Shown here piece after piece: positions 10,662 through 22,860 of a DNA stretch of 64,000 nucleotides; the first letter of the stretch is position 1, and each line of letters starts with the position of its first letter. Source of the DNA: Hermodice carunculata (lineage: Eukaryota; Annelida; Polychaeta; Eunicida; Amphinomidae); contig OZ026628.1 in assembly GCA_964020975.1 (NCBI GenBank), positions 56,556,654-56,620,653 on the forward strand. Reading direction: 5' to 3'. The position numbers and the translations under genes were made by a program. Below the pieces are notes generated by a model. That model was not told the DNA's origin, did not search any database, and saw only the letters and a program-made list of their open reading frames with translations.

Positions 10662-10820
10662 CTCTGGCTCTGGGTGTGTCAAAGCGGCCATGTACTTTTC
10701 GCGTGCGTGGCGTTTCTTCTCGTTCATGAGTGCCTGTACTCGTTGTTGGTGCAGAGAGATAAGCTGTTTCTTCTCTGCGATACCCTCCTGTTCCAAGGCA
10801 GTGTATGTCTTCTGGAAGCG
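10662..10820 (-). CDS. APP: APP exon: E2 coiled coil and heparin-binding helix
   Basis: The exon has 53 codons and is phase 0 on both sides, with acceptor tttttaacag ending at 10821 and donor GTCAGT starting at 10661. It begins RFQKTYTALEQEGIAEKKQ and continues LISLHQQRVQALMNEKKRH and YMAALTHPEPE. The human counterpart is [40 protein letters not shown]. The conserved HxxRVxAxxN core and the basic stretch KKRHAREK (human DRRRLALEN) are plain. A remnant of a subfamily C MITE ends about 60 bp downstream of the donor. No frameshift or missing segment is seen. Confidence 0.95.
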
Positions 10821-11107
10821 CTGTTAAAAAGTATCAAGTCAAGATCAGAAAATATGTTCATTCGGTTGTCTGATACAAGTCAAAACTGATCACGAAAACG
10901 AAAGTCAATAACCTAACAGGCACATGACACGGACACAGGACCTCAAACATGCTTACCTTGACCATAAGTTTTTTTCCCCTTTAAGTGAGGCACTTAGATG
11001 ATATATCATTGCTTTAAATCTGTAATTTTGCAGAAAGGTTATTTCACTACACACCAACACAGGGTCTCATGTGGAGTCAAGTCACGAAACAGACACAGGG
11101 GTCACTC

Positions 11108-11190
11108 TGACCATTAGCCAAATGCTGATTTTCCTTGAATTTGGCTAATAAAATGTGTAAATGGCTAAAATATTTTCAAATGAATTATGA
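11108..11190. repeat. GGCTAATAAAA dispersed repeat
   Basis: The motif (t)tagccaaatgctgattttccttgaatttggctaataaaa also occurs in variant form at 22738-22802, 26947-27170, 29818-29975, 35180-35215 and 48112-48320. The longest copy begins CAGGGCTGGC and ends ATCCCTAGTG, so a hAT-like MITE is possible but unproven. Confidence 0.5.
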
Positions 11191-11519
11191 AAGGCCCACA
11201 ACAAAACTGGTGTTAATTATGTTTATATATCCTATTTTGGATACAAGTTTTTTAAGATTAGATCTGTCCCTGATTGATGTATTATATGTTCCTCAAACTG
11301 ATGTATCTTGGTCAATAAAATCACTCTGGATAATACTCATCAACATGTTGGAAATACATCCACTTGTATCACAAGGTAATGAACCCATGAGGTTGCACTC
11401 CTAATTGTCCGTCCCTGACCCATCAATAAAATAAACCATCACTTGACAAGAAGATTTATCCTTTCCTTGAGTGTTCTGGGGCTCTTTCTTCACCATATAA
11501 CTTGCCTGTGCTGCTGTGC

Positions 11520-11745
11520 TCCCATCGATCTACTGTAAATTGCTTTAATTTCGCTGTACATGTATTCTTATTTTCGCTGATGTCACCAAACCGTGAAAAT
11601 AAAAACACAGTGAAATGGTATTTTAACATTGTTTGAATAGGAATTAAGTTCAAAACAGTGAAATTCAAACTACAGTGAAACATCAAAAATACAAAAAAAA
11701 ACATGAAAATTTGTACCCGGGAAAATAAAGCAATTTACAATATCA
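11520..11745. repeat. AATTTCGCTGTA dispersed repeat
   Basis: Blocks include gtaaattgctttaatttcgc, tgaaaataaaaacacagtgaaat and aaaataaagcaatttac. The two termini are inverted copies of each other (GTAAATTGCTTT and AAAGCAATTTAC), which suggests a foldback element. A related copy at 54300-54485 continues at 60352-60405 after a nested insertion; weaker relatives are near 5140, 15880, 19340 and 63700. Confidence 0.6.
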
Positions 11746-12408
11746 CGTAAATCATGGTGGTTTCTTCTGGCGTCTGTCATATACCTTGGGTAATTTCATT
11801 GTTGTGTCACTGTTACCAGGCATTCATGATTCCATGATTTATGTATAGAAATATTTTCTAGACCCAGAGTGAGACAAAATTTTGCCCCTGGCATCATAAA
11901 GACTGCCATATTTTGTTTCAAAATTCCACACATAGACAATTAAGGTCAACAATTTTGATTAGGCCCATGTGTCTGTTGCAGCTTGCTGTCTCTGAGGACT
12001 AATTAATGTACATGCAATCTGGTCACCACAGCCCCAGTTATGTTACCAGCACTCTGCAACCTGAAGTTGAATGTGTGAATCTCGACTCTGCTCACAGAAG
12101 TGCCCACAGCATTCAAAACATAGGCCCATCGTTAATTAAATGTTGGTTAACTACAAATAAATGGGGCTCTATTTCTGGCATATGTCACTGGCATTTCGAA
12201 CTCCATGCGTGAGGCCACTTGCAGTTTGCATTCCACTATCTCTTTGGTCAGGCTGGACCCCAAGCCTCGGACACACACCCACACAGAGTCTGACCACTAA
12301 TGACATGCATCCATGACTGAATCTGAAAATCCCTCCCATATTTCATACTCCTGTTTCTACTACTCCGATCTTTTTCCTTGATGGGATGTGTTTTCCCACT
12401 TGCCGTAC

Positions 12409-12504
12409 CTGGGTAATTTCCTGGTTGAGCTTGGCGGCAGCCTTGGCGTCTGTGCGCTTCATTTCTTGTACCCTCTTTCGTGCAGCGGCCCATTCCTTCA
12501 TCAT
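12409..12504 (-). CDS. APP: APP exon: E2 helix B segment
   Basis: The exon has 32 codons and is phase 0 on both sides, with acceptor ttacttacag ending at 12505 and donor GTACGG starting at 12408. It begins MMKEWAAARKRVQEMKR and ends KLNQEITQ. It aligns with human [30 protein letters not shown], including the MxEW anchor and the charged helical repeat of the E2 antiparallel coiled coil. The exon is uninterrupted and of normal length. E2 mediates dimerisation and heparin binding in the family. Confidence 0.93.
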
Positions 12505-14137
12505 CTGTAAGTAAAATGACACCCTTAAAACTGTGCCATACATTAACCAGTGATTCTATGCTATATTGGGACATTAAGTGATGATGACAAAGCATTCAAA
12601 TTTGTGTCAAAAAGACCTTTATTTGGTCTACAGACCAATACCCAGGTTCTTTCCAGTCCACTTGGTCTGCCCTATGACAACATGGTTCCTGTTACAGTGC
12701 TGAAAAAGTGACTCAAATTCTGATTGGTCCACTTCGGTTACCATGGTAACAGACCCCAGGGTACACATACAGGCAATCAATTTCCCTATTGGTCTATCAG
12801 TCCCTGGGGAGGGTTTATTACACTTACTACAATCTTGCAGACCTAGTGTACCGGAGATAATATGGAACTTGGGTCTGCTTTGGAGGACATTTACTTGTCC
12901 TTTGCATGGAGAAATGGTGACCCACATATATTGTTTTATGATGTCTATATTATATTTGCAAGCTTCACACAACCCTGAAATTTAAAAACTTGTGTCACAC
13001 ACATTGTTAGCAACTGCGGAAGGTCAGCACAATACTCAACATATATATATATATTTTTTAACATTAAATATACTTTTTTAAAAAGAACATAAATATAAAA
13101 GTTTCTGTATTTAATTCATACCTTTAGTAGATTTTAAAAGATCTCTTTTTCACCAATCCCATCACAAATTTTCAAATCATCTCATTTTTTTTTTTTAAAC
13201 TTCTGTTTTTTCCCCAAGCACCGGCTTCCTTTCCTGGTAAAAAATGAATCACCAGCTCTCCTCAGCACCGAGGAAACCTCTTGACCTGGGTCCTACTTTC
13301 CTCACAGGTCTATACACAATCCGCAGCAAAACTATTTTCTGTTAACACAAGATTTAAGTGAATACATTTAAGCAGATGACAATTTACATCCAGGCGTTTC
13401 TGACTGATTTCAACAGGGTAGGGCTCAAGTGAATATGGAGAGACCTGTATTCATTTCGCAATTTCAGTGTTAAACGGTTAAAGTGAATACAAAGGAATCT
13501 GTATGCATTTCATAATTTTGAGCAGGAAAGGGTTAAAATTAATATAGAGAAATCTGTATTTATCACATGATTTGAGCAGGAAAGGGTTAATGTCAATATA
13601 GAAGAATCTGTATTTATCACATGATTTGAGAAGGAAAGGGTTAATGTCAATATAGAGGAATCTGTATTTATCACATGATTTGAGAAGGAAAGGGTTAATG
13701 TCAATATAGAAGAATCTGTATTTATCACATGATTTGAGAAGGAAAGGGTTAATGTCAATATAGAGGAATCTGTATTTATCACATGATTTGAGAAGGAAAG
13801 GGTTAATGTCAATATAGAGGAATCTGTATTCATCACATGATTTGAGAAGGAAAGGGTTAATGTCAATATAGAGGAATCTGTATTTATCACATGATTTGAG
13901 AAGGAAAGGGTTAATGTCAATATAGAGGAATCTGTATTCATCACACCAGTTGAGCAGGAAAGGGTTAAAGTCAATATAGAGGAATCCATATTTATCACAC
14001 AAGTTGAGCAGGAACGGATTAAAGTTAATATCGAGGATTCTGTATTTATCACATGATTTGAGCAGGAAAGGGTTTAAGTCAAAATGAAAAGACTCTTATT
14101 CACTTCAGGTACCTCCCCCCCTCCCCCGACTATTTAC
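12505..14137. other. APP intron within E2
   Basis: The intron is 1.6 kb. The left 900 bp carry a TA run (13041-13054) and T-rich tracts with nothing recognisable. The right third is the 54-bp minisatellite. Confidence 0.65.
13440..14090. repeat. 54-bp minisatellite, about 11-12 units
   Basis: Units of the type GAATCTGTATTTATCACATG then ATTTGAGAAGGAAAGGGTTA and ATGTCAATATAGAG repeat at 54-bp intervals (13621, 13675, 13729 and so on). Central units are nearly identical and the flanks are diverged. Because 54 is a multiple of three, minus-strand frames stay open for about 180 codons (FLYIDINPFLLKSCDKYR). The array ends about 47 bp from the exon donor at 14137 and is not part of the coding sequence. 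Confidence 0.92.
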
Positions 14138-14376
14138 CTTGCTTATCTTCTGCCTGTGATGTTGCAGCCATGTCTTCTCTGCTGCCTTAAAGCGCTGGTG
14201 CTCATTGACGAAGTGTCCTAGTCTGGAGCTGTGCAGATAAGACTGATAGATGTCCTCTACAGAGGGCTGTGGCTTGGCGTACACTGTTGGCTTGGGCGTT
14301 GGCTTGGGGGTGGGACGGGGCTTTGGCTGGTGTGTGGCCTTGTGGGTCGGCTTGTGGCCCTGCTTCTGTTTCTTGT
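14138..14376 (-). CDS. APP: APP exon: basic Pro/Thr/His linker and first E2 helix
   Basis: The exon is 239 bp, with acceptor atttcag ending at 14377 and donor GTAAAT after AAG at 14138. It enters in phase 1 and leaves in phase 0. Its first third is KKQKQGHKPTHKATHQ followed by PKPRPTPKPTPKPT, a basic low-complexity linker. The rest, SVEDIYQSYLHSSRLGHFV to HHRQKISK, aligns with the start of human E2 (DPYFKEAKHPEKYEQF to HRERMSQ), and the exon ends at the same place as the human one. The growth-promoting RERMS pentapeptide of human APP is RQKIS here. Spliced directly to the copper-domain exon, the junction codon becomes Asn. An undetected phase 1-1 acidic exon in the 26.6-kb intron is possible. 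Confidence 0.92.
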
Positions 14377-15459
14377 CTGAAATCACAGCAAAAGGTCTCC
14401 CATGTGAACCTGATCTACACATTCGAGAATTTTCAGTTTACCTGTACCTACACAGTGAAATGTGTCTTCAAACACACTGGCGACCCCTGTGAATGACTCA
14501 CCTGTAATCTCTCAATTGAGATACATATGGCACGTAAATGTTTTGAGCAAGGTCTCTTGGATTGGAAAGGTGCTGGTCTTTCACGGCAGGTGATTGCTCA
14601 AGATAGGCGCCCCATTATCAACAAAATGAATTCTTTGGATATCCCATTGGCTATCTAATCAGGCAATCAAAAGACATCCATGCTTTTTTTTTTCTCCAGC
14701 GCCAGTTCTCTACTAATCACTTCCACTGGCCCATTTTAATTTTTTTTCGATAAAATAGTGTTTATTATAGGTACATATAATAGGCTTATAGCACCCATGC
14801 TGCTATTAATTTGTACCCTATGACATTACAAGTACAATTTCCGGCATATGACTACTTTGCCCAATTTTCTCCTCGTTGAGCTATGACTAATTAGCCATCG
14901 TGCTAATCCCATACACCAGGCACGATTCCAGGCTGCCCGCTATTTTCGCCTACTTGGCATCTCCAATACAATTTTCACCCGCTACTATATGTCACGGACA
15001 CTAATTAGTTAATCCAGAAAAACAGGAAACTTGAACTTTGCCGCAGCAGACCAGAGGTCATCACCACGTTCAGTTGCGATGGTTTGCTACTGGTTATCCC
15101 AATGGTACCTTTCGTCAGCTCATCTGTCACGAGTCAATGTAGTTACACCTTTGTTTTGTTTTAATATATTAGCTCATACAGGCAAGCCAACTTCTCATGT
15201 AAATTACATTACCCAGGACAACAGGCTTTGCACTTATCTCAAGCTGACGGACCTTGTAAATATTTCATTCAAGTTAACTTATAGCTCGTGTTTTATTGCT
15301 TATGACAAGGGGACCGGACCATGTTGAAGCAGAAAGCACTCCAGAGACCAGTGTGTGGAAACAACTGATGATATACAAGCATAACCGTCCACTGTACAGC
15401 ATAAAATGTTAATATATGAGCCTGCAGTGACATATACGTATGTATGTGTATGTATGCAT

Positions 15460-15476
15460 GGGGGGGGGGGGGGGGG
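15460..15476. repeat. G17 homopolymer
   Basis: This is an uninterrupted run of 17 G following a tgtatg-repeat tract. Similar G or C runs occur at about 18815, 27234, 30790, 30981, 34573, 36462 and 61376. Confidence 0.9.
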
Positions 15477-17104
15477 ATTGTGAATAAATGAGGGAGCACT
15501 GTCCTAGTAATGATTGTTGGAGTAATTATGTGAATGACAAAACCACTGGCCCATCAGCTCCACGATATAATGAGTTGCCACACAGTAGCCGCAGAGGCAA
15601 ATCTGTTGCGCTATAAAGATTATCTTCACAGAAGTATGTACGTGTCTGAGGGTACATGCCCTCGTGAAATATCACGTGGACAAAACATCTGGTTTGAGTT
15701 AACTGAAAATAAATAGCAGGACAAAAACATCAATGTAGGCAGTGATGAAAAAAAGGAAATCCATTTTATAAGACTGAAGTGTAGATGTAACCAAAAGAAC
15801 AACAATATAAATGTACATGCATTTATTTGCAAGCATATGAATTTTCGTAGTTTTGCATTTCAGTAATTTACCCTAAGTTTTAATTTCACTATTGTGGACA
15901 CAGTTCCAATTAAACTTATGTTTCATTGCATTTTTTTATTTTCATGTTCTAAAGTGCCATCAGCAAAATATTCAACAGTAAAAATACAGCAAAATTGAGT
16001 GAATTTACCTGATCAAAAGTTCTCAAGAGCCCTGCCACTATACTTGTAGTTACTAAGCCTCAGTGTCCCTAGAGACAGTTGTATTGCCCAAGGCGCCAGC
16101 AGAGTCTCAAGAGCAGATAGTCCCTGCATTCAACACTAAAGACAGTGCATGACGATTTTATCCCATTTTTTGATCGATCAATCACTTCATGTATCACGTA
16201 TAACACTGCACTACTCAGACTCACTTGCTATCTGGCAAAAATCTTGCTGTGTTCACAGACCAGATAGACATTGTTCACGTATTGTGTAACACTGGCAGCA
16301 ACCAATCAGAAGTCAGGAAACTTATCAAAATGGGACAAATACACACACACATATATGTATAAGCCAAAAATACAGGTCTCATATTGATACTACTATCAAG
16401 CGAACTTGGATGTATGTCAGCACAGGTCAGTTTTTTTGCTGATCGTTAGTGATCTATTGTAAACGAAAACTCTGCGGAATCCAGTGCCCTGTATTGACAC
16501 ATGTCTACATGTATTTCCCATTAGAAATGACTGCAACAGTCCATGTTGCTAGTGACATCTGTTTCTTTTTATATCTTTTCATCATGAATGACGCTGGCTA
16601 CTTGTCTCCAGAGGTTTCAAGTGAGAGTGAAGGGCAGAAAGCGAGGTCTGCTGCCGCAGAGGATTTTCTGCATGATTTCTGATTAACCGCTATCCCCTGG
16701 TGCAACAAAAAAAAAGTTGGTGTCACGTGTATTTAATATGGAGGCTTCAAGTTTGTAATCCTGTCATGCAGAGATGTCAGTCAGACACGTGGTTTAAGCA
16801 GGAGCTGACAACATGCATTCTCTGGCACAAGTCTATCAAGGTAGGTCTCACGGCGGACAGTAATCGCTGATTAAACAGAAGTCGGATAAACAGACCTAAC
16901 AAAATAACATCCAAAGGATTTTATTTTTGTTCAATCTAAGTCTATTTTCAACCAATTTTATGACAAAATTTCTCAACCGCGGAATGCTCGTCCTTAAATT
17001 ATAGACCAGTCCTCAATCCTGATCACCTGTAAATCTGCCCAGTGAAAACAATTGTTGCTGACCTGATACTTCTGGCATAATTAACTTAAAAGCACTGGCT
17101 TGCT

Positions 17105-17118
17105 GTTGCCATGGCAAC
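17105..17118. promoter_or_regulatory. Perfect X-box palindrome
   Basis: GTTGCCATGGCAAC is the ideal symmetric binding site of RFX-family factors. It stands alone in the large APP intron with no recognised repeat around it. Function is inference only. Confidence 0.3.
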
Positions 17119-19724
17119 AAGTTACTGTGTCATCAGCAAAGAGTTTACTGCCTGTTTTCCTGCATATGTCCATTATGGGTACATTCAAATGCGTGTTAAT
17201 GATTTCCGACAGAGATTTAAGTCCACTGACATGTAACAATGAAAAACCCCAGCACAGATTATCGGGGGTGGGGTGGGGTGGGTGGGTGTTACAATTCAAT
17301 GTATTATTCCAGTTTAGTTATTCTTGTATGTAAATGTACAGAACAGGCATAAATCCATTTGGCCTGCAGGTTTCACTGTAATTCCTGTCTCCATATAACA
17401 CATAAATAAACACAGCCTGTTATTGTAGATCGATGACTTCCTGCAAGACCGCAGTGGTGGATCCAGATCCCAGCACAAATTACCTATAAATATTCACAAC
17501 TGAAACAGTGGTCCCTGGCACACTGCGCGTTCCTTGGGAAATCCAACGACTGGTGCCCGCATCTTTTAATAATGTTGGCGCACCTTTTAATAATCACAAG
17601 TCGTAAGTCAACAATGAATGAAATATTCATCTACCTGAAATAGGTGTACCTAGGAAAAGCAGTTCAGTCCTTGGTGAACACAGCAAAACCTGTTTTACAT
17701 GGTTCTGATATCCAGGCCTTGATACCAGGTTAAAGTGCCCACTAAGCAGAGGTTTATTAATATACGAAATGAGCCCACAGGAAGGTGTCTTTTTAAGACA
17801 GGTGCCTGATTAGCCAAGGTGCCCACTCTGGACAGGGTCTAGCATACCTCATACAACTGCTGCTCTTGTAAGAAAAATCTGCAAATGTATCCCACTTGGT
17901 GTGAATCAGAGACTGGGGAAGAGGGTCGGCTGGGGGTGAGGGAAGCTGAACTGGTCATTACCCTTACACTTGGACCCTTATAGAAATTTCCCACTCCACA
18001 TCAACCATTGCTTCATTGTGTGACAACTGCAACTCACAGACACTCTTTAATTACATGATCCAAACTCTGTCATGTGCAACCCAATGAGAACACTCCTGCC
18101 CCCTGGAGCCCGAAGGCAGCAACTCTGTCAGCTTCTGGCAGACCTTCTTTGAAGTCCTGCTTTTAAGTCCATCAGGTGGCGCCACATGGAAATAAAGCCA
18201 TCTCTGCTGCATCTTGCATTGACAATGCAGGTCTGCCTCCCAAAATTCTTATGCTTTATTTGTGTATGAACCACTTCGTACCACTGTTGCATTTTAGGCA
18301 TGTGATGGCACTGTTCAATTCACTATCCAATTCATTTGATTATTTGAGGATATAATCCCAATTGCTCTGCTGAAATATGTTTTCAAAGTGGTTTTATTTT
18401 CATGGTTTTGTTCCATCAATGGCAGTCAACAATTAAAATACAATCACTTCATTTATAACCTTGCTAATCACAAGTCTCATTTTGGAATGACTGAAGTCAA
18501 TAAAAAGACTATCACCGTGACCCAGATACTTGACCTAGTGACCTACTTTTGGTACATGGCACATCCTTATGTCCAGATGCACCTGTGTGTAAAGTTTCAT
18601 TAATCTTATTTGAAGGACATGGGAATTAAAGCCCAAACCTGAAGAGCGGATGGACGGACGGACAGATGGAGAAAGCGATTACTATATGCCCCTCCTCTGG
18701 TAGATGGGTGGGTGGGGGAGCATAATTATAATGCAGAGAACCAACTTGACGTTACAGCATTTGTATGACTGTCTGCTATCTATGCTCAATGCATTTCTTC
18801 ATTTAAAAACATTTGGGGGGGGGGGGTGTGTGTGAAAAGATACTTATAAAAAAATGTAACAGATTCCTCACTGACAATTTTTATACTTGGGGCAAGTTGG
18901 GTGCCAGTACCCATGGAGATTTTTTTTTGTCCCTAGGGGGTGATTTTATTTCCAACAAGGAATAATAATAGAAAAATAGACCAAAAGGTCTAAACAGCAA
19001 GGTCAAAAAGTGAGAGACTGGCGCCAAATGGTGGAAAATTGGCGGCTATGGGTTCTGTGTTCTCCCGCTGGCTGTCCCACATAATAATTTTACAACTTGT
19101 TACAATTTATTGCAGACGCTCTACTTGTGCAACACTACAGATCCTAGATAACCTTTCTTTTTTTTCTTTTTTTTTTTTTTTATTTGCTGAATACTGTATA
19201 CAAGTCTCACTTTGTTACCTTGATATCCCTATACCCATTCATGTATGGAATGAATATTTTTATCCATTTGGACTGTGAAAAACCTGCTGCTTGTGGTGCA
19301 TGTGGGATAAATTCAAACGAATACTGACAGTTTACTATGTTTTCATTTCCATGATTTTGTGTCAGCGAAATAAGCAAAAATAAAAAGCCACAAATTGAAC
19401 TGAATTTACAGTGGAACATGCTTCCTCTTTCATCAGTTCTTTTCACCTGTGTGTCATGGGCAATCTGTCACACAGTGTTAATCCAGAGGGACACCACATC
19501 ACCGCGTCGGCATGCGATCGTAACCCATTAAAAACTGCCAGCAAGTACTCATGTCATAAATGCCATTCGCTTCTCTATTTTTTTTTTTTTTATATATACA
19601 TGTATATGAGAAATACTGACATCAGTGGATAGCTTTCTCCACCACACCCTGGGACTGTGACAAAGACAGGTGCTACCTCAGCCTTTAGACGGTTATATAG
19701 GTTTTCTGCTACATACACATACTT

Positions 19725-19900
19725 CTTTCAGTGCCAATCACGTCTTTAGTCGATCTACTAAAGTGAAACTAGTCTGAATTATCATTAGGATCTCAGATTC
19801 GTATTCCTTGGAACAAGACCTTTTATTCAAGTACCAGCATGCCTCTAGTTCCAGAGAAAAGCTGTTGACTCAGTCCGAAATTTGGCACTTAAAGGGTTAA
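19725..19900 (+). mobile_element. Subfamily C TTAA MITE (decayed)
   Basis: It starts near TTCTTTCAGTGCCAATCACG and ends TTGGCACTTAAAGGGTTAA. One hairpin arm remains (agaaaagctgttgactcagtcc). Confidence 0.65.
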
Positions 19901-19924
19901 ATTTTGTGACCACAGAATGGCTGG

Positions 19925-20000
19925 GCCTCGAACCCACAACCTTTGGCACCAATCACCTAGCCAAAAAAATGGGCAAGGCATATACTAACTGCACCAAATC
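19925..20000 (-). mobile_element. tRNA-derived SINE head or tRNA pseudogene
   Basis: On the minus strand an A-box-like GGTGCAGTTAGTA is followed about 45 bases later by a B-box-like GGTTCGAGGCC. This is the spacing and order of an RNA polymerase III internal promoter. No cloverleaf can be completed and no SINE tail is identified. It abuts the subfamily C MITE. Confidence 0.45.
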
Positions 20001-20393
20001 CACATTCCTGAAAAGAATGGTTCAATGGAGGCAGGCAGCTGCGTGAATGCCATAATCGACATGGCCCAGTTCCTTATATTTAATCTAGTACAAGTACTGT
20101 ATTTGGAGTTGTCTCAGATCGGGCATTGTACATGTGTAAGTCCACCAGTGCAAAAGGAGCACCCAAAATATACATGTTTTGTGACCACGGAAGGTATGTG
20201 GTTAATGCATCAAGGTGGGAAGGCCTCAAGTCTAGCAGGTCCTCAAATGGGCCTCAGGGTGAAGAGGAGATGCAGCGCATTATGCCTGGGTTTACACTGG
20301 TCGAACTAACCCCAGATAATGCCTGCTCCCTCACAGGAACGTCTCTTGTAGTCCCTGGTCTCCTACTCATGCTCCCTTTCTAGTCCACATCCC

Positions 20394-20532
20394 ACATATA
20401 TGGCGGTTCTGCCCCTTAACCTTTCGCGCTAAAATGATTGAAAAATTACCGAAACTGATGGAATTTTACCTTCAGCCTGTTTGGGCCTGTTCGGTGGCGC
20501 CAAAGGTTAAGGGGCAGAACCGCCATATATGT
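20394..20532. mobile_element. Short foldback element with 31-bp perfect arms
   Basis: The arms at 20394-20424 and 20502-20532 are exact inverted copies (ACATATATGGCGGTTCTGCC then CCTTAACCTTT), separated by 77 bp. The TATA at the tips would allow a TA target duplication. No other copy was seen in the window. Confidence 0.75.
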
Positions 20533-21553
20533 AACCTGACAAAGAATTGTGAATGACTCTCTTATAACAACTTGTTCCAGGTCAACAGCTTTCCCCTTGG
20601 GGCAAGTTGGGTGCTAGTGTCCCAGGTCAATAGCTTTCCTTGGGGCAAGTTGGGTGCAAGTGCCTGATCTGCCCCCAAGAAAGGCAGTTGATTCAGTCCT
20701 AATACCAGGGGGTAAAGGGGAATACAAAGGCTGCAGACCATCCGTAGTCATTAAATTGCATTATTCCATCTGTTGGACAAGGCAAATCCTCCATATGCCA
20801 TCTTTATGTGCTATTAGTTACATGTGACAGCCACTTGGTCATAGTCTTGCAATAACAAGTCCTTTTTTTTTCCTGAGCTGCCAGTGAGAACTTTGAACAA
20901 GGACTAGAATGACAAGCTCCCACTGCTGTGGTCACACACGATCATGACTTGATTGACTCTCAATCAAATGTGGCCGGGTTTTTACTGTGTTTCGTATCAA
21001 GACCACAGCAGGAGTCAGACAGCGAGATGTGAGCTATTTCCATGACACTCACTGACTCGGGATGACTTGAGGACCATGGCCATTTGCAAGTTTCCACGTC
21101 TTGTGGATGCACCTTGTTGTCGCCATGGCAACAATCACCTCATCCAATTAAGTCAGCACCATTCTGCAAAGAAAGTGATTCTATTTTCTCTCTTGTATTC
21201 TAATCTGCAGCTTCAAAGTCAGAGATCGATACCACAGTAGAAAGGAAATAGACTGTCACTGAGGTGTCCACAAAGCTCCACCATGCACTTATACTTCAAA
21301 GTAATCAACCGGGCGAAACAAATTTCCCATCACACAGACATGAAAATGTGCTCACTTTTTCACTCTGTGGATTTTCAACCCAAAGGACCCCCACATGAAA
21401 TCTTCCCATTCAGTACCAAGTCAGAGACGGGGTCAACAAGTTTCCTTTGTGTGTTTGGGAATAGAGGTACACACACTGCTGCCTGAATAAAAGGTTGTTT
21501 TACGTGGATTTTGAATCTCAAAATCTGTACAATATATTCAGATGAGAATGACA

Positions 21554-21789
21554 TTAACTCATTCCACCCTAATGACGCTTCTTCCAGCTAATATTTAAAT
21601 GTCGGCTGCTCATTGTATTTTACTGATTTAGGGATTATTTTTCAAAATTTTGGATGAAACTTGCATGGAAGATCATTCCAATTATATTCCCATGGTCAAC
21701 AGCTTTCCTTGGCATGCTCTGGGCACACTGCCCAGAGCATGCCAAGGAAAGCTGTTGACTCAGTCCTCTATCAGGGTGGAATGAGTTAA
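21554..21789 (+). mobile_element. Subfamily K TTAA MITE
   Basis: The 17-bp TIRs are TTAACTCATTCCACCCT at the left and its complement at the right. The hairpin has arms GTCAACAGCTTTCCTTGGCA and its complement around a ctctgggca/tgcccagag core. The body differs from the other subfamilies. Confidence 0.85.
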
Positions 21790-22860
21790 GGATGAATGAA
21801 AAATCACTTTCAAAAGAAAAATCACTTTGATGGGTTTTTTTGCACTAAAAAGGAACAGGACGTTCTCCCTCTCACAGTGGTTCGTGTCTACACACGATTT
21901 TCTTCAACATCAATAACAGAGAGGTCCACAGGCCCCATCGTTCTTACCCCAGCTAACAGAGAGTTTTTTGCTTGTGAAATTCTTTCACAGAGGCATCCCT
22001 TGTACTAATGTGTTTGAATAACAGCAGTGCTCTAGTGGACATTGATGAGAATGGCCAAGTAAAATAAGACGAATGATTCAGGTCAATCTTGGAGCATACA
22101 GCTTCCTAACCAGGAACGATTGAGTTCTGATTGCCAGTACAACCTGGCTGGCTTTCACAAAACATTACCGACCAAGAAAAGGGGGTTAAAGGGGTTTTGC
22201 ATCCTGGCATACTGGGCACTTTTATCTACCCTAGTTACATACGTAATGGAAGTCCCTTTATTTCTCATACTTTGTATCAGGCATGATTTCTAAATTTTCT
22301 AATCTTTCGTACCTTGTACAAGACAAAAAGCACCACCTGTACCAGCAGACTAGGACCACCCCGTTACCCCCTTGCACACCCCTTCCAAGAAGACTGCTGC
22401 TCTGGTTTGCCCTATTGGAAGCCCTGTCCTGGGTACCAGGCATACATGTATGTCCCATCTCCATGAACGGCATTTTTTTGATAAAAATTCTGAATCTCTT
22501 AACTCTTAATGCAGATAATAAGGTCTGACTGGGAATGACGATGACATCAGATTTATCACATCATGCCCCAGGCTCGTCATGTGGCCACAACTGTCCATGA
22601 CTTGTGACCTCACTATCGCAGACAGATCTAGACTTCAGAAATCTGTAGCCAGAATTAAGGACACATGGACACAACTGACAACGGTTCTGTCCTGGCCTTT
22701 GGATAATTCATTTCATAGTATTTCAGCCATTCACACAACTCTATAGCCAAATGCAAGAAACACTAGCATTTGGCTCATTGGCTAATAGTCAGAGTGGTCC
22801 CTGCACTATGTGGACCTACAATACCACCCGCAGAGTCTGACATTCCAGAAAATGCCAAAT

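Larger units (their letters stand above)
10821..12408. other. APP intron within E2
   Basis: The intron is 1.6 kb. A ttggctaataaaatg-type dispersed repeat is at 11108-11190 and an aattgctttaatttcgctgta-type repeat at 11520-11745. No exon is recognised; the rest is unassigned. Confidence 0.6.

Noticed and set aside
13478-14052. Two overlapping minus-strand frames of about 180 codons
   Set aside because: Both are the 54-bp minisatellite read in different frames.
16564-16682. Plus-strand frame MNDAGYLSPEVSSESEGQKA..
   Set aside because: The composition is protein-like, but no acceptor, donor or homologue was recognised, and it is too short to support.
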